From assembly GCA_022510905.1 (NCBI GenBank), contig JAFLSN010000008.1:1-64000 (forward strand): a DNA stretch of 64,000 nt, in the 5' to 3' direction. Made by a program: the position numbers and the translations under genes. Of this stretch, positions 1-7,299 are shown piece by piece. Under the pieces are notes generated by a model. That model did no database searches, had not been told where the DNA came from, and was given only the letters and a program-made list of their open reading frames with translations. Origin of the DNA: Treponema sp. (GTDB lineage: Bacteria; Spirochaetota; Spirochaetia; Treponematales; Treponemataceae). Positions within the stretch are counted from its first letter, which is position 1; each line of letters starts with the position of its first letter.

Positions 1-410
1 AGCGACTCCTCCATGCCGGGGTAGCACGTGTAGCGTCTGCCCGCAAGCAGCCCTGTCTTTGCGAGCACGACCACAGGCGCGGCGCAGAGCGCGGCGACCA
101 GCTTTCCCGCGCCAGCGACGGCGGCAATCAGGTCGAGCGCGTCGGCGTTCGCGCCGATGTTCGCCGCGCCGGGCATGCCGCCGGGGGAATAGATTGCGTC
201 GGGAACCGTCCGCGCGGCGCGGTAGGCGGCAAGCGTGGTGTCCGCCACGACAGGGATGCCGTGCGAGCCGGTGACCGTCGTCCCCTCCGCGCCATCAGCA
301 GGCACGGCGACCGTGGTCACGCCGATTTCCGCGCGGCGCAGGTAGTCAATGACCGTAATCGCCTCGATTTCCTCAAAACCGGGCGCAAGCAGGACTGCAA
401 CTGTTCTCAT
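1..410 (-). CDS. DJ-1/PfpI family protein (3' end cut by window edge)
   Basis: The minus strand reads open from an ATG at 410 to the window edge (about 136 residues seen; full family length is about 180-190). It starts MRTVAVLLAPGFEEIEA, with the conserved Glu of the DJ-1 fold, then YSPGGMPGA and ALCAAPVVV, which carries the nucleophile-elbow Cys. DJ-1/YajL-type proteins act in the cytoplasm on reactive carbonyls or oxidative damage; substrate is not predictable here. The ribosome site AAGGAG lies 5 nt before the ATG, and a good sigma70-type promoter sits 35 nt further up. It is a single gene downstream of the toxin locus, with its own promoter. Confidence 0.9.
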   Translation of the reverse strand, partial: MRTVAVLLAPGFEEIEAITVIDYLRRAEIGVTTVAVPADGAEGTTVTGSHGIPVVADTTLAAYRAARTVPDAIYSPGGMPGAANIGANADALDLIAAVAGAGKLVAALCAAPVVVLAKTGLLAGRRYTCYPGMEES

Positions 411-443
411 GGAAGCTCCTTGGAATTGTTTCTGGTGGGAGGA

Positions 444-473
444 ATGATATGCGCCGGAGGCGGGTTTTGTCAA
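444..473 (-). promoter_or_regulatory. sigma70-type promoter for DJ-1-like gene
   Basis: On the minus strand, TTGACA (473-468) and TATCAT (449-444) are 18 nt apart. They lie directly upstream of the AAGGAG site and ATG of the DJ-1-like gene. Confidence 0.7.
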
Positions 474-511
474 GGGGCTTGCTGTGGTAGAACATGGGGC
501 AAGCAGAGACG

Positions 512-997
512 TTAGATGTAATCCATGCACTTTTCCTCAAGCAGTTTAAAATCGTTGCACCGCATGGCAAGTTTTGATTTGCCGCCATTGGTCAATTTGT
601 GGTCGTACACCACCTTTGCGTTTGCGACTATCAACGCCGATTTCTGCTTGATGATGCGGTATTCTGAACGGACAAGGCTCTTATAATGCTTGTCCTGTAT
701 GGCATCGATGGCTACTTTGGTGTAGGTCTGCATCGGGGCGGGAAACATATTGTTCAGATTGATGACGGCATACATTCCTATTTTCACGAAATCGATGGTC
801 TCGCTGAGCCATTTGTGCTTCTGCTTGAATGACGAGAGCGGCGCGAAGTAATCGAAACCGTTTATTTTCAGCACAACGCCGACATACTTTCTTGTGAAAT
901 TCTGCGAGATTTTCCTGTTTCTGAACAGATGCTCCTCAAATTGGGAAAGATAGCCGATATATTTCGGGTCTATTTCGTAAAGGCATAGCGTTTCCAT
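512..997 (-). CDS. toxN: Type III toxin, ToxN/AbiQ-family endoribonuclease
   Basis: 161 residues, the usual length of ToxN/AbiQ toxins. Recognised by the N-terminal pattern (ETLCLYEIDPKYIGYL), the FAPLSSFKQKH segment matching the active-site region with its conserved Ser/Lys, the AVINLNNMFPAP segment matching the ToxN LINLNNM motif, YKSLVRSEYRIIK, and the ending DFKLLEEKCMDYI. Family members cut mRNA and are held inactive by a small RNA antitoxin bound in a ring complex; several abort phage infection. Its ATG follows immediately after the U-run of a strong terminator and has no clear ribosome site, so the toxin would be made only from read-through RNA and poorly translated. Family call is firm; specificity is unknown. 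Confidence 0.85.
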   Translation of the reverse strand: METLCLYEIDPKYIGYLSQFEEHLFRNRKISQNFTRKYVGVVLKINGFDYFAPLSSFKQKHKWLSETIDFVKIGMYAVINLNNMFPAPMQTYTKVAIDAIQDKHYKSLVRSEYRIIKQKSALIVANAKVVYDHKLTNGGKSKLAMRCNDFKLLEEKCMDYI

Positions 998-1032
998 AAA
1001 AAAATCGCCGGAACAGCAGAAACTGCTCCGGC
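998..1032 (-). terminator. Intrinsic terminator between antitoxin RNA and toxin
   Basis: Minus strand: 10-bp stem GCCGGAGCAG / CTGTTCCGGC (one G-U pair), 6-nt loop, GA, then seven Ts. The toxin ATG at 997 is the very next base. This placement is the hallmark of type III toxin-antitoxin loci, where partial read-through sets the RNA to toxin ratio. Confidence 0.85.
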
Positions 1033-1033
1033 C

Positions 1034-1069
1034 GTATAAATTTCGCGGTCAAAGGCGCGATATCCTTAT
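1034..1069 (-). ncRNA. toxI: ToxI-like antitoxin RNA, single pseudoknot unit
   Basis: The segment between promoter and terminator is only about 36 nt, the size of one ToxI repeat. It can fold as a classical H-type pseudoknot: AAGG (1067-1064) pairs with CCTT (1055-1052), and TCGCG (1060-1056) pairs with CGCGA (1047-1043), with ATA and TGAC as connecting loops. The predicted start (A at 1069) is 7 nt after the -10 box. Known type III antitoxins are usually tandem repeats of such units; I see only one here. The fold is worked out by eye; processing by the toxin is inferred. Confidence 0.6.
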
Positions 1070-1075
1070 GGCTAC

Positions 1076-1104
1076 ATGATACAACAGCATTTCCTTGCCG
1101 TCAA
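1076..1104 (-). promoter_or_regulatory. Promoter of the toxI-toxN locus
   Basis: Minus-strand TTGACG (1104-1099), 17-nt spacer, TATCAT (1081-1076). Transcription would begin at about 1069, at the 5' edge of the pseudoknot unit. Confidence 0.75.
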
Positions 1105-1160
1105 GGGGCTTGATGGTGGAAAGCGGATTGTCCGCGCGGTGGTTGAGCCTGTCGCAGCCG

Positions 1161-1292
1161 CTATACGTTGGCTTCCCTGTCTTTCCGCTTTCCATTTTCC
1201 CGCCACTTCATTATCGTGCCGATGATGACGAGCGCGCCGCCAATTCCGCCGACCGCAAGGATGAAAACTTGTGCGATACCAATGATATTCAT
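1161..1292 (-). CDS. 43-residue single-pass membrane micropeptide
   Basis: The frame begins MNIIGIAQVFILAVG and ends MKWRENGKRKDREANV. A hydrophobic, Gly-rich helix (roughly residues 3-27, containing GGIGGALVIIG) is followed by a strongly basic tail. The site TAGGAG lies 7 nt before the ATG. The one-helix plus charged-tail design recalls Fst/Ldr-type toxic peptides and some holin or bacteriocin peptides, but I recognise no family. It lies downstream of a second micropeptide and a structured RNA, and upstream of the toxIN promoter. Confidence 0.55.
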   Translation of the reverse strand: MNIIGIAQVFILAVGGIGGALVIIGTIMKWRENGKRKDREANV

Positions 1293-1313
1293 ATTGACAC
1301 TCCTATAATTGAT

Positions 1314-1400
1314 GTGGTAGTCTAAAGGTGCGGCAGGTTGCCAGCCCGCCGCACCCGATTGTTGCTAACCTAACAGATGAACAACAATCTGAAAGACCAC
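1314..1400 (-). other. Structured RNA segment (possible three-way junction)
   Basis: On the minus strand, between the two micropeptide frames, an 8-bp hairpin (GATTGTTG / CAACAATC, 1389-1357) is followed one base later by an 11-bp hairpin (GGTGCGGC / GCCGCACC plus three inner pairs, 1355-1327). A weaker closing stem can form between 1400-1394 and 1323-1314 with a 3-nt bulge. The second hairpin lacks a U-run (only TTT), so it is at best a weak terminator. It may control the downstream peptide or stabilise RNA ends. Confidence 0.45.
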
Positions 1401-1502
1401 CTAGCAGACGGCGGCAATTCCGAGCAACAGAGTGCCGATGCCTACGAGCCAAGAGCCGGGGTCACGACCTGGCTTTTTTCGTTTAGATGACTTGTACTTC
1501 AT
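1401..1502 (-). CDS. 33-residue basic/hydrophobic micropeptide
   Basis: The frame starts MKYKSSKRKKPGRDPGS and continues as a short hydrophobic helix (WLVGIGTLLLGIAAVC). AGGAGG sits 7 nt before the ATG and a near-consensus promoter lies about 25 nt further up, so expression is very likely even though the peptide is tiny. The basic N-terminus followed by one hydrophobic helix would place it in the inner membrane with the N-terminus inside. No family recognised; candidates are type I-like toxin, bacteriocin-like or membrane-modulating peptide. Confidence 0.6.
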   Translation of the reverse strand: MKYKSSKRKKPGRDPGSWLVGIGTLLLGIAAVC

Positions 1503-1525
1503 CACCTAACCTCCTGACATTCTTG

Positions 1526-1554
1526 ATTCTAGCATCTCTCTGTTCTTGTGTCAA
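1526..1554 (-). promoter_or_regulatory. Strong promoter for the micropeptide locus
   Basis: TTGACA (1554-1549), 17-nt spacer, TAGAAT (1531-1526) on the minus strand. It lies downstream of the AMP-ligase gene, so the micropeptides form a separate transcription unit. Confidence 0.75.
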
Positions 1555-1617
1555 AGTCGGGCTGTGTGCTTGCGCTGCCCGCCGCATCGGCGGGTTTGTC
1601 AAGTGTGTGAGTATGAG

Positions 1618-2943
1618 TCACCGCTTGCGCTTAAATCGCTCGGAGTTGAAGGTGTGCGTCTCGAATGTGATTTTCACCGGACGCTTGAACTTCTCAAGGT
1701 TTTCAAGGCAGTGCTTCTGTATTGCCTTGCGGAGCGCGGCGGTGTCCGTGCCTTCCGCGACGGCTATGCGGCACGTGACTATTGTACCAAGAATCGGGTT
1801 TTTCTCTCCGCTTGCCACCGCGTCTTGCACGCCGGGAACTTGTAGGAGCACATTCTCCACTTCTTCGGGAAACACCTTTTCGCCGCCAACGTTTATAAGC
1901 TCGCTTTCGCGACCAAGTATGCGGATATATTCGCCCTTCTGCTCAACGCGGTCGCGCGTGTTCATCCATCCGTCCGCGTCAAACGGCGAAGGCGCGTTCA
2001 GATAGCCGAGCATTGACATCTTGGACTTTATATAGAGGATTCCGTCCACGATTTTTATCTGATGCTCGTCATCGCCGCCGACCTTGAGCCATAGCGAGTC
2101 GTCCGCCTCGCTCTTGGTGCGGATGATGCCCACCTCGGAAAGACCGTAAGTCTGCTTCAGCCGCACGTCCGGCAGGACTGCGTGAATGGCCTGCAATGTC
2201 GCAAGCGGCATCGGCTCCGTGCCGTAACTGATTATCTTCAGACTTGACAGGTCATATTTTTCGTGTATGCGCGAGAAGAGGAGCATGTTGATGAACGAGG
2301 GCGAGGTGGGGAGCAGTTCCAGCCGGTACTTTTGGATGAGCGCGGCAATTTCCTCCGGCGTGCGGCTTCTGACCGTCGCAAGCATTCCGCCCGCGGCAAG
2401 GCTGTACATCACCGTGTTGAAGCCGCCGATGTGGTCAAAGAGCAGGAACGCGACCGACCGAAATGCCTTTCCGCCCTTCCGGTATTTTTCGAGCAGCGGA
2501 ACAAGGCTGTGCACGGCGGCTTTCGGCTCGCCTGTAGTGCCGGACGAAAACAGCACAAGCCCGGGTTCTTTTTGTGCGACAAGTTGCCGTAGAATCGGGT
2601 GCGAGGGCATCTCGTTCTTTGTATGGGTCACGCGCCCGCCGTCTATATAATACTGCACTTCCGCGATTCTGATGTATTCTTCGGGCGATTTTACCGCCGT
2701 GGCAATCGGCACATAGACGGCACCCAAAGCCACGAGCGCGAGCATCATGCCGATGGTGTTCGGCGAAAACTCGCCGCGCAGGGCAACCACGCTGTTCTGC
2801 GGAATCTGCATCTCGGAAAGAAAAGCCACCGCCTTTTCGTATTCGCAAAGCAGGTCTGCGTAGGTGTACTCTTTACCGCCCGTGACCACGGCAAGACGTT
2901 CGCCGTAGCCGTGCATGTTTTCTATGATAAAGTCTATTCCCAT
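1618..2943 (-). CDS. AMP-forming acyl ligase (DltA/acyl-ACP synthetase type)
   Basis: 441 residues of the ANL superfamily, with the P-loop-like FSSGTTGEPKAAVHS (about 132-146), FLLFDHIGG, the YGTEPMP and QTYGLSEVG motifs, DGWMNTRDR and GRESELINVGGEKVFPEEVE in the hinge and C-terminal part. The tail FNSERFKRKR holds candidate catalytic lysines. It should activate a carboxylic acid with ATP and load it on the neighbouring carrier protein. It overlaps the ketoreductase stop (TGATG), so the genes are translationally coupled. The FDHIGG signature occurs in ligases of polysaccharide loci. Whether the substrate is D-Ala or an organic acid cannot be told; the neighbouring reductase favours an acyl group. 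Confidence 0.8.
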   Translation of the reverse strand: MGIDFIIENMHGYGERLAVVTGGKEYTYADLLCEYEKAVAFLSEMQIPQNSVVALRGEFSPNTIGMMLALVALGAVYVPIATAVKSPEEYIRIAEVQYYIDGGRVTHTKNEMPSHPILRQLVAQKEPGLVLFSSGTTGEPKAAVHSLVPLLEKYRKGGKAFRSVAFLLFDHIGGFNTVMYSLAAGGMLATVRSRTPEEIAALIQKYRLELLPTSPSFINMLLFSRIHEKYDLSSLKIISYGTEPMPLATLQAIHAVLPDVRLKQTYGLSEVGIIRTKSEADDSLWLKVGGDDEHQIKIVDGILYIKSKMSMLGYLNAPSPFDADGWMNTRDRVEQKGEYIRILGRESELINVGGEKVFPEEVENVLLQVPGVQDAVASGEKNPILGTIVTCRIAVAEGTDTAALRKAIQKHCLENLEKFKRPVKITFETHTFNSERFKRKR

Positions 2944-3635
2944 CAGTTTATTCCTCCAAGGTAGATGACCTGTCCTGTGACAAAACTGCTTTCGGGCTTC
3001 ATAAAAAAGCGCACCACGTTCAGAATGTCCGCTTTCTCGCCGTAGCGTCTGATAGTCTGACGGGTAAGCAAGTCCGCGAGTTTATCATCCGGCACGCCCG
3101 CGATGAGCGCGGTCTTTACGGGAACAGGCCCCACCGCGTTCACGGTGATTCCCCAGCCGGCAAGCTCTTTTGCCGTCGTGCGCGTAAGGCTTTCGATTGC
3201 GGCCTTGCTCGCCGCGTAGCTTGCCTCTCCCGCAAGGTCAAGTGGAACCGCCACCGTGGAAAAATTGATGATACGCGCGTTCGTGCTCTTGCGGAGCAGT
3301 TTGGCACAGCCGCGCGTCATAAGGAACGTGCCGAAAAAGTTCACGTCCATCACGCGCCTCGCTGTGGAAAGCGGCGTGAGGCAAAAGTGATTCATTGAGG
3401 CGATTCCCGCGTTGTTCACGAGCGCGTCGATACCGCCGAAGTCTTTTCGCACGGTGTTCAGCGCGGATGCGACCTGTGCCTCGTCCGTGATGTCCACGCG
3501 GAAGTGGCGGTATGCCGTATGCAAAATCTGCGCCTCGCTCCGTGCAAAGCCGATGACCGTGTGTCCTTCTTGCAGAAACTCCTCGGCAAGGTACTGCCCG
3601 ATTCCCCGGCTTGTGCCCGTTACAAGCACGGTCAT
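2943..3635 (-). CDS. Short-chain dehydrogenase/3-oxoacyl reductase (FabG-like)
   Basis: 230 residues with the classical SDR features: TGTSRGIGQYLAEE for nucleotide binding, NNAG, and the YAASKAA catalytic Tyr-x3-Lys near residue 147. The ending SSFVTGQVIYLGGIN is FabG-like. In this cassette it most plausibly reduces a beta-keto group on the carrier-bound acyl chain to a hydroxyl. Its ATG overlaps the carrier-protein stop (AATGA) and its stop overlaps the ligase ATG. A reductase is not part of canonical dltABCD operons. Confidence 0.85.
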   Translation of the reverse strand: MTVLVTGTSRGIGQYLAEEFLQEGHTVIGFARSEAQILHTAYRHFRVDITDEAQVASALNTVRKDFGGIDALVNNAGIASMNHFCLTPLSTARRVMDVNFFGTFLMTRGCAKLLRKSTNARIINFSTVAVPLDLAGEASYAASKAAIESLTRTTAKELAGWGITVNAVGPVPVKTALIAGVPDDKLADLLTRQTIRRYGEKADILNVVRFFMKPESSFVTGQVIYLGGIN

Positions 3636-3922
3636 TCAGCCTCTCCCAAAAGCTCTGCCACAAAATCCGCAATGCGGTCAACGGTCTTGAAGGGGCTGTA
3701 CTTTTTGGAGAATGCCTTTTCGCTCACAATCGTGATGTCCTTGCCGAATGCGTCCGAAACCTTTTCTTCCAGTGCCGAGACGAACGACACGAAGTCGAAC
3801 GAGTCGAGCACCGCGCCCTCGCCGAGCAGTACGGTCTCTTCCGTCAGCGCAAAGTCCTTGCCCGTGGCTTCCTTGGTCTCATCGAGAGCCTCAATGACGA
3901 GCCGTTTGATTTTTTCCTTCAT
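3632..3922 (-). CDS. Acyl carrier protein (DltC-like)
   Basis: 96 residues, acidic and helical, with the phosphopantetheine site LDSFDFV (Ser at about residue 41). It would carry the group activated by the ligase and hand it to the MBOAT protein. The start overlaps the stop of the SGNH gene (AAATGA). A separate ACP dedicated to an acylation cassette is typical of dlt-like and polysaccharide-decorating loci. Confidence 0.85.
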   Translation of the reverse strand: MKEKIKRLVIEALDETKEATGKDFALTEETVLLGEGAVLDSFDFVSFVSALEEKVSDAFGKDITIVSEKAFSKKYSPFKTVDRIADFVAELLGEAE

Positions 3923-5007
3923 TTAATTACCTCCGCAGTGGTTTTGTTGTGGATATAGGGGTCGATATATGTTTGTTTGATGTATTGGGTATATTTTTCT
4001 GCCCCGCTCTTATTAAAATGGGCAAAGTCCTTAAAATATTTATCATCATAATAAATAAACTGCTCTGAATCCAAATATACATGCGAATATTTATCGCGTA
4101 TTGATTGCAAGTAGGAAAAATAATCCTTTTCGGCTTTTTGTTTTATCCGTTCTTTTGACATTTCAGAAAATGGGCATATCAAAATAATCAAACGTATATT
4201 ATTTTCCTGCGTAATCTCACAGATTTTTTCAAGGTATACTGTATGGAGTTTCTTGGGTTCAAAGAATTCATTTCCAATAAAATTTGTAAAAGTCGGATTT
4301 GATGATGTAGGGAAGAAATCCGCACGATGTGAAAGTCTTGCTAATTCTTCCTCATTCGATTGTTTACGTTTGAAAAATTTTGCATTGTTCATTGCTGGCA
4401 GATATTTTTGTGGGCTGTATGCCAAATAATGAAATACTGGATTCCAATAATCATTAAAAGTGAAATTCACCGTTTTTATACCATCTCTTACAGGCGAAAA
4501 GACTATGTTAGCATTATTCTTTTTCGCTAAATTGTAAATCTCAAGGTAATCCCCAAAGGAAAACAAATGACCATAAGCCGCATAGTTAAAGAATTGGTCA
4601 ACAGTTTCATAATGTTTTGGGTAAAGCATAAGCATGACATTCTTGGTTTTATGCATTTTAAGATAAGTCTTTAATGAGTAATAGCATTCTATTGAAGAAT
4701 ATCCAGAGAAAGAAATATTATGCGTAATGACTGTATCTGTAGTCAATGCATTTTCGTCTATACCATCATTGGCTACAGAATCACCTATAACAGTAAAATC
4801 TGAAACATCATCTTTAAGGTATGAAAATTTTTGACTTATCAGAAAAGGGGAAGACGGCATATAATTTTGTGGAAAAAACCGTGCGTAGCAATAGAAGCCC
4901 ACCAGCGGCAATGCGCCGAGCAGGAGCTTCACGGCGAACATGATTTTCTGAAAGGCGGGTGTTCTTTTATGTGTGCCGGATTCATCGGAAAGGCTAGAAC
5001 TGCGCAT
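3919..5007 (-). CDS. Membrane-anchored SGNH-hydrolase-like protein (DltD/AlgX-like partner)
   Basis: 362 residues with one N-terminal membrane helix (about 24-44) and an extracytoplasmic domain. The FTVIGDSVANDG block holds the GDS nucleophile, and DFAHFNKSGAEKYTQYI near the C-terminus supplies the Asp-x-x-His pair. DltD and related SGNH proteins work with MBOAT acyltransferases on the outer face of the membrane. The gene is AT-richer than its operon neighbours, suggesting separate origin or relaxed codon use. It starts inside the end of the MBOAT gene (AGGAG before ATG at 5007). Confidence 0.75.
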   Translation of the reverse strand: MRSSSLSDESGTHKRTPAFQKIMFAVKLLLGALPLVGFYCYARFFPQNYMPSSPFLISQKFSYLKDDVSDFTVIGDSVANDGIDENALTTDTVITHNISFSGYSSIECYYSLKTYLKMHKTKNVMLMLYPKHYETVDQFFNYAAYGHLFSFGDYLEIYNLAKKNNANIVFSPVRDGIKTVNFTFNDYWNPVFHYLAYSPQKYLPAMNNAKFFKRKQSNEEELARLSHRADFFPTSSNPTFTNFIGNEFFEPKKLHTVYLEKICEITQENNIRLIILICPFSEMSKERIKQKAEKDYFSYLQSIRDKYSHVYLDSEQFIYYDDKYFKDFAHFNKSGAEKYTQYIKQTYIDPYIHNKTTAEVIK

Positions 5008-6589
5008 ACAAAAACTCCTGTGTGGAAAGCGTTGAGGAAAGGATGATGAGCGTGAGGGCAGTCCAGTACAGGAGCCAGCGGAAGGCGGCGTTCTGCCGTG
5101 ACAGCGCGGTTCTAAGCGGCTGCTCTTCGTCCGCGCCGCACAAAGAAAGCCGGTGCTTTGTCATGTCAACCGCAAACAGCGCGACCACGCCGACGGCAAA
5201 AACTGCGCGGTGCAGATAGTTCATGCCGAATTCCTCTAACGATATGCTGAAAACCACAAGCGGATTAAAATGCATTACGCTGTGCTTGAGGATGCGGAGT
5301 GCGTTCCGCAGTGAGGAAGCGTAGAAGAACGTGGTGCCCACGCAGAAGAACGCAAAAGTACGCACACGCTGAAAGAGCCGCCACGAAAAGCAGTCGGTCT
5401 TGATTCCTAGCCGCCCGATGATTTTGCGTCCAAGCGGAGCAAGTTCCTGTTCCAGTGTGGTGAGGGCAAAATACCACAGACCGTTCCCGATGATGTACTT
5501 CCACGTGCCGCCGTGCCACAAGCCCATGCAGAACCACACCGCGCCGCTCGCCGTGTACATGGCGATTTTGTTGGCGAGTTTCCGCTTTTTGCGTGCGGTG
5601 AGCGCGCCCTTGATTCTGATGACGGGCTTGCTGCCAAACACAGGAAAAAACACATAGTCGTGCAGCCAACGGCCAAGCGTGATGTGCCAACGCCGCCAAA
5701 ATTCCGTGACGGTGGTCGCCGCGAACGGCACATTGAAGTTTTCGGGAAGACGGATTCCAAAGCATTCTGACGCGCCGAGTACGATGTCCATACAGCCGTT
5801 AAAGTCAGAATAGAGCTGCAATACGCCTGCGGCCATGCCAATCCAAACATAAAAGCCGTCATATTTTCCCGGCTCGCCGAGATAGGTCTGTTGGATAAGG
5901 ACTGCATGTCCCGCGACCACGATTTTTTGGAAAAAGCCCCACAACATACGCACGATTCCGCGCGACACTGTTGCATAGTCAAAAGTCTTTCGTGCGCAGA
6001 ACTGCGGAGAAATCTGCTCGTAGCGGGTAATCGGACCGCTCGTCAGCTGCGGCCACCAGAGCGCAAAAAGCAGGAACGAAAAGAAGTTGCGCTCAGGTTC
6101 TGTCTTGTCGGAACGGCAGTCGAGCAGATAGCCCACAAGCATGAGCGTGTAGAAACTGATTCCAAGCGGAGCAAGAAATGAAAAATACCCGCGGAGGGCA
6201 AAATCCGTATGGAACAGGCGGTGCATGACTTTGACCGCGTAATTGTAGTTTATCACAATAAAGTTCGAATATTTGAGCACGGCAAGAATCGCAAGGATAA
6301 TGACCGCGGCCACCGCGCAAAGCGGCTTTTTCATTTTGGGGAACCGTGCACCCAAAAGCGGCGCACCGTATGCCGCAAACGAGGCAAAAAGAAGATACGC
6401 GCCCGCCTGCGGCGCACAGGAAAGCACGAAAAAGGCGGCAGAAGAAAGAAGAAGCACCCCGCGCTGTGCGGATTTTGGCAGGCTGTAGTACAGCATGAGC
6501 GAAACCGCGAAAAACGTGCAGAATCCCACCGAAGTAAGCGCGATGCGCGGAAACTGCGATGGAATAAACAGGGAAATCACGCTAGACAT
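4994..6589 (-). CDS. MBOAT O-acyltransferase (DltB/AlgI/PatA-like)
   Basis: About 531 residues with many membrane helices. The MBOAT core is clear: FWRRWHITLGRWLHDYVFFP, then GLWHGGTWKYIIGNGLWY with the catalytic His in LWHGG. This family moves acyl or D-Ala groups across the membrane onto sugars or teichoic-type polymers. I chose the ATG at 6589 because GGAG lies just upstream. It is the first gene of a five-gene overlapping operon. Treponemes lack teichoic acid, so the acceptor is more likely a glycan or glycolipid of the envelope. Confidence 0.85.
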   Translation of the reverse strand: MSSVISLFIPSQFPRIALTSVGFCTFFAVSLMLYYSLPKSAQRGVLLLSSAAFFVLSCAPQAGAYLLFASFAAYGAPLLGARFPKMKKPLCAVAAVIILAILAVLKYSNFIVINYNYAVKVMHRLFHTDFALRGYFSFLAPLGISFYTLMLVGYLLDCRSDKTEPERNFFSFLLFALWWPQLTSGPITRYEQISPQFCARKTFDYATVSRGIVRMLWGFFQKIVVAGHAVLIQQTYLGEPGKYDGFYVWIGMAAGVLQLYSDFNGCMDIVLGASECFGIRLPENFNVPFAATTVTEFWRRWHITLGRWLHDYVFFPVFGSKPVIRIKGALTARKKRKLANKIAMYTASGAVWFCMGLWHGGTWKYIIGNGLWYFALTTLEQELAPLGRKIIGRLGIKTDCFSWRLFQRVRTFAFFCVGTTFFYASSLRNALRILKHSVMHFNPLVVFSISLEEFGMNYLHRAVFAVGVVALFAVDMTKHRLSLCGADEEQPLRTALSRQNAAFRWLLYWTALTLIILSSTLSTQEFLYAQF

Positions 6590-6699
6590 TCGGCATCTCC
6601 GCGATGAAGGCATGGCAAGCGTGTGCGTAAAAAGCGGCGATAGTTTGCGGAAGACATTTGCAGGTTAATACCATAAAATCACCAATCATAATTGTTAAA

Positions 6700-6729
6700 A
6701 TATTAAATTATTATTGCAATAAATGTCAA
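6700..6729 (-). promoter_or_regulatory. Likely promoter of the O-acylation operon
   Basis: Minus-strand TTGACA (6729-6724) and an AT-rich -10, best read as TAATAT (6705-6700) at 18 nt (TTAATA at 17 nt also fits). It lies about 110 nt before the MBOAT ATG, in an AT-rich region shared with the divergent XRE gene. Confidence 0.55.
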
Positions 6730-6779
6730 TACATTAACATTTCAACAGAAAAGAATTTAATATCTTAATAAAGTAAGCC

Positions 6780-7109
6780 ATGTCGTTTTGGCGGAACGTT
6801 GAAAGTGAATTGCAGTACAAGAACATGACGCGGAAGGAACTTGCAGAGCGGGCGGGCTTTGCGGTGAGCGGAATATCTCTCGGCCTTGCGCACAACAGCG
6901 TTCCGAACGCGGACGTGGCGGTGCGCATTGCGGAGGTTCTTGGCGTGTCTGCGGAATATTTGGTGACGGGAAAGGAGCGCAATATCCTGTGCAAAGAAAA
7001 CGCTGATATAATCCGCCACATAACGGCTGATTTGCGCGTTCTTGACCGCTATGACTTAGAATCGCTGTCTGCCCTTGTAAAGCGCATGTCCGAAAAGCCA
7101 AAGGCATGA
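6780..7109 (+). CDS. XRE-family helix-turn-helix regulator
   Basis: 109 residues with an N-terminal HTH: LQYKNMTRKELAERAGF, then VRIAEVLGVSAEYLVTGKE. The C-terminal 40 residues are helical, perhaps a dimer region. It reads divergently from the O-acylation operon and ends just before two arrays of phased palindromes, so those or the shared AT-rich intergenic DNA are plausible operators. The ribosome site is weak. Role as repressor is inferred from the family. Confidence 0.8.
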   Translation: MSFWRNVESELQYKNMTRKELAERAGFAVSGISLGLAHNSVPNADVAVRIAEVLGVSAEYLVTGKERNILCKENADIIRHITADLRVLDRYDLESLSALVKRMSEKPKA

Positions 7110-7120
7110 GCGTGATACCG

Positions 7121-7282
7121 CCTATCGCAGGAGTGTGCGACAGCCTATCGCAGGGGTATGCGACAGTCTATCGCAGGGGCGTGCGACAGCCTATCGCAGG
7201 GGTATGCGACAGTCTATCGCAGGGGCGTGCGACCGCTTATCGCAGAGTGTATGCGACAGACTGTCGCAGGGTGTTTGCGCCG
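7121..7282. repeat. Array of seven 23-bp units, each a small inverted repeat
   Basis: Seven units, period 23 bp (the sixth is 24), each built as TATCGCA, about 6 nt, TGCGAC(A), so each is an imperfect palindrome with TCGCA/TGCGA arms. Unit centres fall at about 7133, 7156, 7179, 7202, 7225, 7248 and 7271. The last unit is the most decayed. The period is not a multiple of three, so this is not selected as protein. It looks like a phased binding-site array or a chain of small hairpins. Confidence 0.8.
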
Positions 7283-7299
7283 CATGTCCGCCCGCGTCA

